NCBI RefSeq assembly: GCF_001751365.1
Contig: NZ_LJGT01000041.1
Location: 1,109,045-1,173,044 of the forward strand
Reading direction: 5' to 3'
Length of the DNA stretch: 64,000 nt
Source of the DNA: Streptomyces abyssalis
GTDB lineage: Bacteria > Actinomycetota > Actinomycetes > Streptomycetales > Streptomycetaceae
Of the stretch, positions 27,600 to 35,238 are shown in pieces (positions within the stretch are counted from its first letter, which is position 1; every line of letters begins with the position of its first letter). The notes under the pieces are model-generated. The model saw only the letters and a list, made by a program, of their open reading frames with translations, was not told the origin of the DNA and did no database searches. The position numbers and the translations under genes were made by a program.

Positions 27600-29189
27600 G
27601 TGAGCAAACCCGTAGTACTGATCGCCGAAGAGCTCTCGCCCGCCACCGTCGACGCCCTCGGACCGGACTTCGAGATCCGGCAGTGCAACGGCGCCGACCG
27701 GGCCGAACTCCTCACCGCCATCGCCGACGTCGACGCGATCCTCGTCCGCTCCGCGACGAAGGTCGACGCCGAGGCGGTGGCCGCCGCGCAGAAGCTCAAG
27801 GTCATCGCCCGTGCCGGCGTCGGGCTCGACAACGTCGACGTACCGGCCGCGACGAAGGCGGGCGTGATGGTGGTGAACGCCCCCACCTCCAACATCGTCA
27901 CCGCCGCCGAGCTCGCCTGCGGACTGCTGATCGCCAGCGCCCGCAACATCCCGCAGGCCAACACCGCCCTCAAGAACGGCGAGTGGAAGCGCAGCAAGTA
28001 CACCGGCGTGGAGCTGAGCGAGAAGACCCTCGGCGTCGTCGGCCTCGGCCGCATCGGCGTGCTGGTGGCACAGCGGATGTCTGCGTTCGGGATGAAGGTC
28101 GTCGCCTACGACCCGTTCGTACAGCCCGCGCGGGCCGCGCAGATGGGCGTCAAGCTGCTCTCCCTGGACGAGCTCCTGGAGGTCTCGGACTTCATCACCG
28201 TCCACTTGCCCAAGACCCCCGAGACTCTCGGCCTGATCGGCGACGACGCCCTCCACAAGGTCAAGCCGAGCGTCCGCCTCGTCAACGCCGCCCGTGGCGG
28301 GATCGTCGACGAGGCAGCGCTGGCCTCCGCCCTGAAGGAGGGCCGCGTCGCGGGCGCGGGCCTGGACGTCTACGCGAGCGAGCCGTGCACCGACTCGCCG
28401 CTCTTCGAGTTCGACCAGGTCGTGTGCACCCCGCACCTGGGCGCCTCCACCGGTGAGGCCCAGGAGAAGGCGGGCATCGCGGTCGCCAAGTCGGTACGTC
28501 TGGCGCTGGCGGGCGAGCTCGTGCCGGACGCCGTCAACGTCCAGGGCGGCGTCATCGCCGAGGACGTACGTCCCGCGCTGCCGCTGGCCGAGGGCCTGGG
28601 CCGCATCTTCACCGCGCTCGCGGGCGAGGTCGCGGTCCGGCTCGACGTCGAGGTGTACGGCGAGATCACGCAGCACGACGTGAAGGTGCTCGAACTCTCC
28701 GCCCTCAAGGGAGTCTTCGAGGACGTCGTCGACGAGACCGTGAGCTACGTCAATGCTCCGCTCTTCGCGCAGGAGCGTGGTGTCGAGGTGCGCCTGACCA
28801 CCTCCAGCGAGTCCGTGGAGCACCGCAACATGGTGACCGTGCGGGGCACGCTCAGCAGCGGCGAGGAGGTCTCGGTCTCCGGCACCCTGACCGGGCCCAA
28901 GCACCAGCAGAAGATCATCGCTGTCGGTGAGCACGACGTGGACCTGCCGCTCGCCGAGCACCTGGCCTTCTTCCGCTACGCCGACCGTCCCGGCATGGTC
29001 GGCACCGTCGGCCGCATCCTCGGCGAGGCGGCCATCAACATCGCCGGCATGCAGGTGGCGCGGGCCACGGCGGGCGGCGAGGCCCTGGTGGCACTCACCG
29101 TCGACGACGACATCCCGGCTCCGGTCCTCGCCGAGATCAAGGGCGAGATCGGGGCGACGTCCGCCCGCAGCGTCGATCTCTCCGACTGA
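27600..29189 (+). CDS. serA: D-3-phosphoglycerate dehydrogenase
   Basis: 529-residue long-form enzyme that oxidises 3-phosphoglycerate to 3-phosphohydroxypyruvate, the first step of serine synthesis. GTG 27600 follows GGAG at seven bases and gives SKPVVLIAEELSPATVDALG. The NAD motif is VVGLGRIGVLVAQR (about residue 147), the catalytic Arg, Glu and His are in NAARGGIVDE, the Asp/Glu loop and VCTPHLGAST. The intervening allosteric substrate-binding domain (about 320-450) and a C-terminal ACT domain (FFRYADRPGMVGTVGRILGE, about 460-529) are present, so serine feedback is expected, as for the mycobacterial type. Confidence 0.96.
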   Translation: MSKPVVLIAEELSPATVDALGPDFEIRQCNGADRAELLTAIADVDAILVRSATKVDAEAVAAAQKLKVIARAGVGLDNVDVPAATKAGVMVVNAPTSNIVTAAELACGLLIASARNIPQANTALKNGEWKRSKYTGVELSEKTLGVVGLGRIGVLVAQRMSAFGMKVVAYDPFVQPARAAQMGVKLLSLDELLEVSDFITVHLPKTPETLGLIGDDALHKVKPSVRLVNAARGGIVDEAALASALKEGRVAGAGLDVYASEPCTDSPLFEFDQVVCTPHLGASTGEAQEKAGIAVAKSVRLALAGELVPDAVNVQGGVIAEDVRPALPLAEGLGRIFTALAGEVAVRLDVEVYGEITQHDVKVLELSALKGVFEDVVDETVSYVNAPLFAQERGVEVRLTTSSESVEHRNMVTVRGTLSSGEEVSVSGTLTGPKHQQKIIAVGEHDVDLPLAEHLAFFRYADRPGMVGTVGRILGEAAINIAGMQVARATAGGEALVALTVDDDIPAPVLAEIKGEIGATSARSVDLSD

Positions 29190-29237
29190 GCAGTCGGTCT
29201 CCCCGACTGAGCGGGGACGGACCATACGAAGGGCGTG

Positions 29238-29269
29238 GCGCCCGGGCCGTGGAGACACGGGCCGGGCGC
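29238..29269 (+). terminator. serA terminator
   Basis: GCGCCCGGGCCGTG pairs with CACGGGCCGGGCGC with a single mismatch around the loop GAGA, about 50 bases after the stop. Confidence 0.75.
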
Positions 29270-29298
29270 GCTCCTGTCCAGGGCCCGCGGTGCGGGCC

Positions 29299-29336
29299 CG
29301 TACACAGCTGAAAGGCCCCGTACACAACTGAAAGGC
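29299..29336. repeat. tandem 19-bp direct repeat before the DinB gene
   Basis: CGTACACA-(g/a)CTGAAAGGC occurs twice in a row between a GGGCCCGC/GCGGGCCC hairpin at 29281-29299 and the ribosome site. Its role is unknown. Confidence 0.55.
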
Positions 29337-29348
29337 AGGGCACAGGAC

Positions 29349-29879
29349 ATGTCTGGGAGTACCTCCGGGGCCGCGGGCGAGGAACGGACCTCTCCACCGC
29401 TGACCGGGGGAGAGCGCGAGACCCTGCGGGCCTACCTCGACTTCCACCGCGAGACCCTCGCCATGAAGTGCGAGGGCCTGAGCGACGAGCAGCTGCGCCG
29501 CGCCTCGTCGCCGCCGTCCACGCTGTCGCTGCTCGGCCTGGTGCGGCACATGGCGGAGGTGGAGCGCGCCTGGTTCCGGCGCACCATCGACGGCGAGGAC
29601 GTACCGCTGGTGTGGTCGGACGCGGGCGACTTCCAGGCGGCGTACGACGCGAGCGCCTCCACCCGCGCCGAGGCGTTCGCCGCCTGGCAGGCGGAGGTCG
29701 CCCACGCGCGCCGCATCGAGCGGGAGGCCGCGTCGCTGGACGTCACCGGCCATCAGGTGCGGTGGGGCGAGGACGTCTCGCTGCGGGTGGTGATGCTGCA
29801 CCTCATCCACGAGTACGCACGCCACAACGGCCACGCCGACTTCCTCCGCGAGGCGATCGACGGCACGACCGGGGCCTGA
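29349..29879 (+). CDS. DinB/DUF664 family protein
   Basis: 176-residue four-helix protein of the DinB superfamily, DUF664 branch, to which mycothiol-dependent transferases belong. The metal-site pattern is visible: His in LLGLVRHMAEVERAWF (about residue 70), then His-Glu-x-x-x-His in LIHEYARHNGHADFLREAID near the end. ATG 29349 is chosen; the frame upstream covers the repeat and has no coding character. Probable role: thiol or small-molecule transfer in detoxification, inferred only from family membership. Confidence 0.85.
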   Translation: MSGSTSGAAGEERTSPPLTGGERETLRAYLDFHRETLAMKCEGLSDEQLRRASSPPSTLSLLGLVRHMAEVERAWFRRTIDGEDVPLVWSDAGDFQAAYDASASTRAEAFAAWQAEVAHARRIEREAASLDVTGHQVRWGEDVSLRVVMLHLIHEYARHNGHADFLREAIDGTTGA

Positions 29880-29909
29880 GCGCGCCCCACGCCCCCGGGC
29901 CGCAGGCTG

Positions 29910-30713
29910 TCAGCGGCCCGGGGGCGTCCACACGTACGGCGTCAGGGCAGTGACGGTGCGGAAGCCCAGCCGGCGCAGGATGGGGAGGCTGTCGTCCGAG
30001 GCGTCGACCTGCAGATACGGCACCCCTCGCGCGGCGGCGATCCGGGCACGCTCGGCGACCAGCGCCCGGTAGACGCCCCGGCCCCGCCAGGCGGGCAGAG
30101 TCGTGCCGCCGCGCAGCCCGCCGAAGCCTCTCCCCGGCCACAGGAACATCCACGCGGCGCAGACGGTCTCCCGCTCGTGCTCGGCGACCAGCACCAGCGT
30201 GTCCTCCGGCGTCGCCGCGACCCGCTCGTTCAGGAAGCCCGCGAGCCAGCTCAGGTCCATGTCCCAGACGGCGGCCTCCAGCGCGACGATCCGGCGCATG
30301 TCCCCGGCGCCCGTGACGCGGCGCAGCACCACCCCTTCGGGCAGCACCGGCTCCGCGCTCAACTCGGCGCTCTCACCCACGAGTACGGTCTTCTCCGGGC
30401 CCGCGGCGAAGCCCGCCGCGCGCAGTCGCTCCGCCAGCTCCGGTGGCCCGTCGTGCGAGTGGAGCCGCCACTCCACCGTCTCTCCGCGCCCGGCGAAGCG
30501 GTCGCGCTGGCGGGCGATCAGAGCGTCCAGACCGGCGCCGCGCAGTGCGATGTCCCGGGGACCGAAGACGAAGCCCCGGAAGCCGCCGAGGGCGCGTACG
30601 AGCGGTCCGTCCTCCTCGTACGTCACCCCGGCCGACGGCCGTGAGGGTGCTGCCCGCATCGACTCGTCGTACACGGCGAGCAGTTCGGCGTCCCGGCCGT
30701 CGTCGCCCGTCAC
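29910..30713 (-). CDS. GNAT-family N-acetyltransferase
   Basis: 267 residues. The C-terminal half is a GNAT domain: VLVAEHERETVCAAWMFLWP, PAWRGRGVYRALVAERARIA (the acetyl-CoA-binding R/QxxGxG/A motif appears as RGRGVYRA) and YLQVDASDDSLPILRRLGF. The N-terminal half is a separate helical region. Start GTG 30713 is preceded by TAGCGT at seven bases with no ribosome site, so the mRNA is probably leaderless. Substrate unknown. It is convergent with the DinB gene. Confidence 0.85.
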   Translation of the reverse strand: MTGDDGRDAELLAVYDESMRAAPSRPSAGVTYEEDGPLVRALGGFRGFVFGPRDIALRGAGLDALIARQRDRFAGRGETVEWRLHSHDGPPELAERLRAAGFAAGPEKTVLVGESAELSAEPVLPEGVVLRRVTGAGDMRRIVALEAAVWDMDLSWLAGFLNERVAATPEDTLVLVAEHERETVCAAWMFLWPGRGFGGLRGGTTLPAWRGRGVYRALVAERARIAAARGVPYLQVDASDDSLPILRRLGFRTVTALTPYVWTPPGR

Positions 30714-30835
30714 CCCGCCGACGCTACACACCGGAGCCCGTACGCGGGACTCCTCGCGATCCGCACCGCGCCCAGCCGCTGCGCCCGGCGCTGCTTGAGC
30801 CTGCCGGTGCGTCCGCCGCCCCGGGCGCCCGGGTG

Positions 30836-31705
30836 TCAGGCGTCTTCCCCGTAGAGATCGGTGAGCAGGGCCACGGCGGCGTGGGTGGCGGGATGGGGAT
30901 CGTGCCGGCGCCAGATGAGGTGGACGGGGACGGGTTCTGCGTCGCGCACAGGGCGGTAGGTGATGCCGTCGCGGCGGTACTGGGCGGTGGTGGCCTGCGG
31001 GGTGACGCCGACGCAGCGGCCGGCGGCGATCGCGGCGAGCCAGTCGTCCACGTCCTGGGTGTACTCCACGGCTGGGCGGGCGCCCTCGGGCCACAGGTCC
31101 AGAGTGGTGGTGCCGGTGCGGCGGTCCACCACCAGGGTGCGTTGCCGGATCTCGTTCAGGCGGATGCTCCGGCGGGTGACCCATGGGTCGTCGGAGGCGA
31201 GCGCGAGATGGCGGCGCTCGTGGCCGACGAGTGCGTGGGCGTAGCGGCGGGTGTCGGGGGCGGTGCGGAGGACGGCCAGGTCGCACAGGCCCTCGGCGAG
31301 GCCGCCGGTGGGAGTGTTGTGGCGGATCAGGTGGAGTTCGACGCCCGGGTACCGGTGGTGCCAGCGGCGCTGGAACTCGGTGGTGTGCCGGCCCATGGCG
31401 GACCAGGCGTGGCCGACGTGCAGGCGAGTGTGACCGGTGGTGGCCCGACGGACCAGTTCGTCGGCTTCGGTGAGCAGGCGGCGGGCGTGGGCGAGGACCT
31501 GCACGCCCGCAGTGGTCGGCGTGACGGTGCGGCTGGTGCGGTGCAGCAGACGCACGCCCAGGACCTTCTCCAGTGCCAGCAGGGTGCGTGAGACCGCTGC
31601 CTGTGAGACCCCCAGTTCGATGGCGGCGTCGGTGAAGCTGCCGGTGTCGACGATCGAGACCAGGCAGCGCAGGTGCCGCAGTTCCAGATCCGTACGTCCA
31701 TCCAT
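30836..31705 (-). CDS. LysR-family transcriptional regulator
   Basis: 289 residues. The N-terminal winged helix is typical (ELRHLRCLVSIVDTGSFTDA, then AIELGVSQAAVSRTLLALEK at residues 8-48), followed by a ligand-binding periplasmic-binding-type domain to the end. ATG 31705 is used; TATACG eight bases upstream looks like a -10. It is divergent from an EamA exporter, with a TGCAT-N7-ATGCA palindrome between them, so it most likely regulates that exporter. Confidence 0.9.
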   Translation of the reverse strand: MDGRTDLELRHLRCLVSIVDTGSFTDAAIELGVSQAAVSRTLLALEKVLGVRLLHRTSRTVTPTTAGVQVLAHARRLLTEADELVRRATTGHTRLHVGHAWSAMGRHTTEFQRRWHHRYPGVELHLIRHNTPTGGLAEGLCDLAVLRTAPDTRRYAHALVGHERRHLALASDDPWVTRRSIRLNEIRQRTLVVDRRTGTTTLDLWPEGARPAVEYTQDVDDWLAAIAAGRCVGVTPQATTAQYRRDGITYRPVRDAEPVPVHLIWRRHDPHPATHAAVALLTDLYGEDA

Positions 31706-31733
31706 GCGCCCAGCGTATAGCTGAGCCAGTGGA

Positions 31734-31750
31734 TGCATTTTGCGTATGCA
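31734..31750. promoter_or_regulatory. candidate LysR-type operator
   Basis: TGCAT and ATGCA separated by seven bases form a T-N11-A-style inverted repeat in the gap between the divergent LysR and EamA genes. Confidence 0.5.
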
Positions 31751-31773
31751 CCGGTGAGGCGGATGGTCATGCC

Positions 31774-32751
31774 ATGGCAATCGAGGCTCGCGCAGGGACG
31801 GCGGCGGCAGCCGCTTCACAGGCCACGTCCTCCCGGTTGTCCGGGATGGCGTTGATGGCCGGCAGCGGCCTGTCCAACCAGGCCGGTGCGTCGATCGCCG
31901 CGCTCGCCTTCCCGGTTCTGGGGCCGGTGGGAGTGGTGGCGGTGCGCCAATGGGTGGCCGCCGTGGTACTGCTGGGCGTCGGCCGGCCGAGGCTGCGTTG
32001 GTTCACTGCCGCGCAGTGGCGGCCGGTGCTGGGGCTGGCCGCGGTGTTCGCGACCATGAACCTCGCCCTCTATGCGGCGATCGACCGGATCGGGCTCGGA
32101 CTCGCGGTCACCCTGGAGTTCCTCGGCCCTCTCGCCGTGGCGCTGACAGGCTCCCGCCGCCGTACCGATCTTGCCTGCGCGCTCGCAGCCGCGGCGGCCG
32201 TGGTGGTCCTCACCCGTCCCCGGCCCAGCACCGACTATCCGGGCATCGGTCTGGCCCTGCTGGCCGCCGTCTGCTGGGGCTGTTACATCCTGCTCAACCG
32301 TGCGGTGGGCGAGCGCGTGCCCGGAATCGAGGGATCGGCCGCCGCCGCGGCCGTCTCCGGACTGCTCTACGCACCGGTCGGCACCGCCGTCCTGTGGTTC
32401 CACCGGCCCACCGGCGGCGCCGTGCTGTGCGCGCTCGTGGCGGGCGTGCTGTCCTCCGCGGTGCCGTTCCTCACCGACCTGCTCGCGCTGCGCCGGGTCC
32501 CCGCCCGCTTCTTCGGGATCTTCATGAGCGTCAACCCGGTGTTCGCCGCCCTGATCGGCATGCTCGTTCTCGACCAGTACCTGGACCTGGCCTCCTGGCT
32601 GGCCGTCGCCGTGATCGTCACGGCCAACGCCGTCGCCGTGGGCACCGCCGCCGGCGGTGCCGAGGAGAAGGATGCGTTCACAGCCGCGCCGTCTTCAGGG
32701 CCAGATGCAGCAGCAGACGGGAGGCACCCTCGTCGAGGTCGAGGCCCGTGA
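31774..32751 (+). CDS. EamA/DMT-family exporter
   Basis: 325 residues with about ten predicted TM helices arranged as two EamA repeats (first to about residue 145, second from there). Landmarks are LGLAAVFATMNLALYAAIDR, GLGLAVTLEFLGPLAVALTG (RhtA-like) and LRRVPARFFGIFMSVNPVFA. RhtA relatives export homoserine, threonine or related metabolites. ATG 31774 is chosen; ATG 31729 overlaps the operator. The last 25 residues run through the tail of the convergent PucR gene (74-base overlap) and are hydrophilic, probably not functional. Confidence 0.88.
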   Translation: MAIEARAGTAAAAASQATSSRLSGMALMAGSGLSNQAGASIAALAFPVLGPVGVVAVRQWVAAVVLLGVGRPRLRWFTAAQWRPVLGLAAVFATMNLALYAAIDRIGLGLAVTLEFLGPLAVALTGSRRRTDLACALAAAAAVVVLTRPRPSTDYPGIGLALLAAVCWGCYILLNRAVGERVPGIEGSAAAAAVSGLLYAPVGTAVLWFHRPTGGAVLCALVAGVLSSAVPFLTDLLALRRVPARFFGIFMSVNPVFAALIGMLVLDQYLDLASWLAVAVIVTANAVAVGTAAGGAEEKDAFTAAPSSGPDAAADGRHPRRGRGP

Positions 32752-33982
32752 GGGATTCGATGCGGGAGAGCCGGTAGTAGAGGGTCTGCCGGTGGATGCC
32801 GAGTGCCGCCGCGGTGCGTCCCGCCTGGCCCGCGTGGTCGAGGAACACCTCGGCGGTGCGGGCCAGTTCGGTGTGGGCGGGGCGCAGCAGCGCCGCCGCG
32901 GCCGGGTCGGCGCCGCCGCCGGCGGGCAGTGCGGTCAGCAGCCGGTACGGGCCGATGCCGTCCCACTCCGCGACCGGGCCCAGCTCCTCCGGCTCGGCCC
33001 TCGCCGCCCGTGCCGCGCCGAGCGCCTGCCGCCAGGCCGCCGCCGCACCGGACAGCCCGCGCCGGGGTGAGCCGATGCCCGCGACGGCGGGGGAGCGCGG
33101 CACGCGGAGCAGCCGCCCCGCGGCCGTGCGGGCCGGGTCCAGGACCTCGGCCGAACGCAGCCGCACGAGGGCCGCGAGCACCGGCTCCCCGGCCGCCGGT
33201 CCGGCCGCCTCTCCGGCCGCCGGTCCCGCGCTCGTCACCGGCGTCGTCCCGGCACTCGTACCTCCCCCCGTCCCGGTGGCGGGGAGCACGCACCGGGCCG
33301 TCACCTGCGGTACGGGTCCGCCCGTACCGACGTGGGGAGCACCACCGGGACCGCCCCCGGCCCCGGTACCACGGTCGTCCCCACCGCCCCCGCCGCCCGC
33401 GTCCTCCGCCCGCCACGGCAGCACCGCCAGCAGCACCACCGGCCCCGCGGCCGCCGGGCCGAGAAGTCCGCTCAGCTCGGAGGCCGCCTCCTCGCTCGCG
33501 CCACGGTCGTCCGCGGTGAGCAGGGCCCGCAGCAGTTCGCCGGTACGTGCCTCCGCCCCCGCCTCCGCCGCCAGCAGCGTCCCGATCCGCGAGGCCACCG
33601 TCATGGCCGATTCCAGCCGCGGGTCGGCGAGGTCGAGCGCGCCGTCGTCCATCAGCCAGATGTATCCGTGGACGACTCCCGCGTTCCGCACGGGCAGACA
33701 GATCCTGCCGTGCTCGACACCGGCCGACGGTTCGGGATCGATGCGGACGGGCCCCGTCGCCCTGGTGATGCCGAAGCTCTCGAACCATCTGCGCACCTCG
33801 GCGCTGGAGCGGCGGCCCAGGATGGAACGCCTGCGGACCGGGTCGAGCGCCGGCTCCGCGCCGTCGCCGTCGCCCTCGTGGGCGCCGAAGGCGATCAGCG
33901 AGAAGTCGCGGCCCTCCAGAGTCGCGGGTGTGCCCAGCAGCGCGCAGACCTCGTCGATGAGTGCCTGGTAGTCCTCGCGCAT
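32678..33982 (-). CDS. PucR-type transcriptional regulator, probably of proline catabolism
   Basis: 434 residues. The C-terminal PucR helix-turn-helix is HAGQAGRTAAALGIHRQTLY, then YRLSRIESLTGLDLDEG. The N-terminal half is a ligand domain (MREDYQALIDEVCALLGTPA). A Gly-rich low-complexity linker (GGGGGGDDRG, then GGGPGG) lies at about residues 205-255. ATG 33982 follows GGGACG. It is divergent from proline dehydrogenase/P5C dehydrogenase, the position where PucR-type activators of proline use are found in actinobacteria. Confidence 0.85.
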   Translation of the reverse strand: MREDYQALIDEVCALLGTPATLEGRDFSLIAFGAHEGDGDGAEPALDPVRRRSILGRRSSAEVRRWFESFGITRATGPVRIDPEPSAGVEHGRICLPVRNAGVVHGYIWLMDDGALDLADPRLESAMTVASRIGTLLAAEAGAEARTGELLRALLTADDRGASEEAASELSGLLGPAAAGPVVLLAVLPWRAEDAGGGGGGDDRGTGAGGGPGGAPHVGTGGPVPQVTARCVLPATGTGGGTSAGTTPVTSAGPAAGEAAGPAAGEPVLAALVRLRSAEVLDPARTAAGRLLRVPRSPAVAGIGSPRRGLSGAAAAWRQALGAARAARAEPEELGPVAEWDGIGPYRLLTALPAGGGADPAAAALLRPAHTELARTAEVFLDHAGQAGRTAAALGIHRQTLYYRLSRIESLTGLDLDEGASRLLLHLALKTARL

Positions 33983-34078
33983 GATCGTCCCGCTGTTCCG
34001 CTCGTTGCTGCCCGCCCTGTCCCCGCCGTGCCGCCGGCCGCTGCCGTACGGGCTTCGGTACCCCCATTCTCGTACAGA

Positions 34079-34115
34079 TGTCTGAGATCTGGGACACGGA
34101 TACGTGACAGCTGTC
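34079..34115. promoter_or_regulatory. two TGTC/GACA palindromes in the divergent promoter region
   Basis: TGTC-TGAGATCTGG-GACA at 34079-34096 is symmetrical around AGATCT, and GACAGCTGTC at 34106-34115 is a perfect palindrome. They share half-sites and lie between the PucR regulator and proline dehydrogenase, so they are candidate operators. Confidence 0.5.
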
Positions 34116-34258
34116 GATGGTCCCGTGATGGCGCGATCCTTAGATTCAGGGTGGCTTCCGACGTCCGCGGCGCTCCGTCCTTCCGTCTCTTCCCTTCCGG
34201 CTGAACGGTCCGCCGCAGGACGCCCGGAGCAGGAAGAAGAACGCCAATGGAGGTGCCC

Positions 34259-35188
34259 GTGTTCGGACCAGTGCTCCTGGCCGCGGCGCGCAGTGACGGC
34301 ATCCGCCGTCTCGTCTCGTCCGCGCCGGTCACCCGCCCCGTCGTGAACCGCTTCGTCGCGGGCGAGCGGCTCGCGCCGTGCCTTGAGGCCGTACGGTCGC
34401 TGACCGGCCGCGGCCTCGACGTCACGCTCGATCACCTCGGGGAGGACACCACCGACCGCGCCGAGGCGACGCGCAACCGCGACGCCTATCTCGCACTCGC
34501 GCACGCCCTGGCGGCCGAGGGCCTGGGCGGCCGGGCCGAGATGTCGGTGAAGCTGTCGGCCTTCGGGCAGGCACTGCCGGACGGCGGCCACGACATCGCG
34601 CTCGCCAACGTGCGGCCGGTGGTGGAGGCAGCGGCCCAGGCGGGCACCACCGTGACGCTGGACATGGAGGACCACACCACCGTGGACTCCACCCTCGCCG
34701 TCCTCTCCGAGCTGCGCGGCAGCTTCCCGCAGACCGGGGCCGTGCTGCAGTCCTACCTCTTCCGTACCGAGGACGACTGCCACGCCCTGGCCGGGGAGGG
34801 CTCGCGCGTACGGTTGGTGAAGGGGGCATACAAAGAACCGGCGTCGGTCGCACACCAGCAGAAGACCGAGGTGGACCGTGCGTACGTGCGCTGCATGAAG
34901 ATCCTGCTCTCCGGCAGGGGCTATCCCATGATCGGCACGCACGACCCGCGGATGGTCACGGTCGCGCAGGAGCTGGCGCGGCGCCTGGGACGCAAGCACG
35001 ACGAGTTCGAGTTCCAGATGCTCTACGGCATCCGGGAGAACGAGCAGCTGCGGCTTGCGGCCGAGGGCCACCGGATGCGCGTTTACGTCCCCTACGGGAC
35101 CGACTGGTACGGATACTTCATGCGCCGCCTCGCGGAGCGTCCGGCCAACCTCGGATTCTTCCTCCGCTCGCTCGCCACCCGCGGCTGA
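34259..35188 (+). CDS. proline dehydrogenase
   Basis: 309-residue FAD enzyme of the monofunctional PutB/PRODH type, which oxidises proline to 1-pyrroline-5-carboxylate. The GTG start at 34259 gives VFGPVLLAAARSDGIRRL and sits five bases after GGAGG; ATG 34247 is only four codons upstream. The barrel shows EMSVKLSAFG, TLDMEDHTTVD, LQSYLFRTEDDC, RLVKGAYKEP, IGTHDPRMV and the FAD/substrate block QMLYGIRENEQLRLAAEGHR with RRLAERPANLGFF. P5C dehydrogenase follows 50 bases later, and the two form a proline-to-glutamate operon. Confidence 0.95.
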   Translation: MFGPVLLAAARSDGIRRLVSSAPVTRPVVNRFVAGERLAPCLEAVRSLTGRGLDVTLDHLGEDTTDRAEATRNRDAYLALAHALAAEGLGGRAEMSVKLSAFGQALPDGGHDIALANVRPVVEAAAQAGTTVTLDMEDHTTVDSTLAVLSELRGSFPQTGAVLQSYLFRTEDDCHALAGEGSRVRLVKGAYKEPASVAHQQKTEVDRAYVRCMKILLSGRGYPMIGTHDPRMVTVAQELARRLGRKHDEFEFQMLYGIRENEQLRLAAEGHRMRVYVPYGTDWYGYFMRRLAERPANLGFFLRSLATRG

Positions 35189-35238
35189 ACAACCCTGACA
35201 GTGCTCGTAAGGACTCGTAAGAAGGAGAGTCGGCAGCC

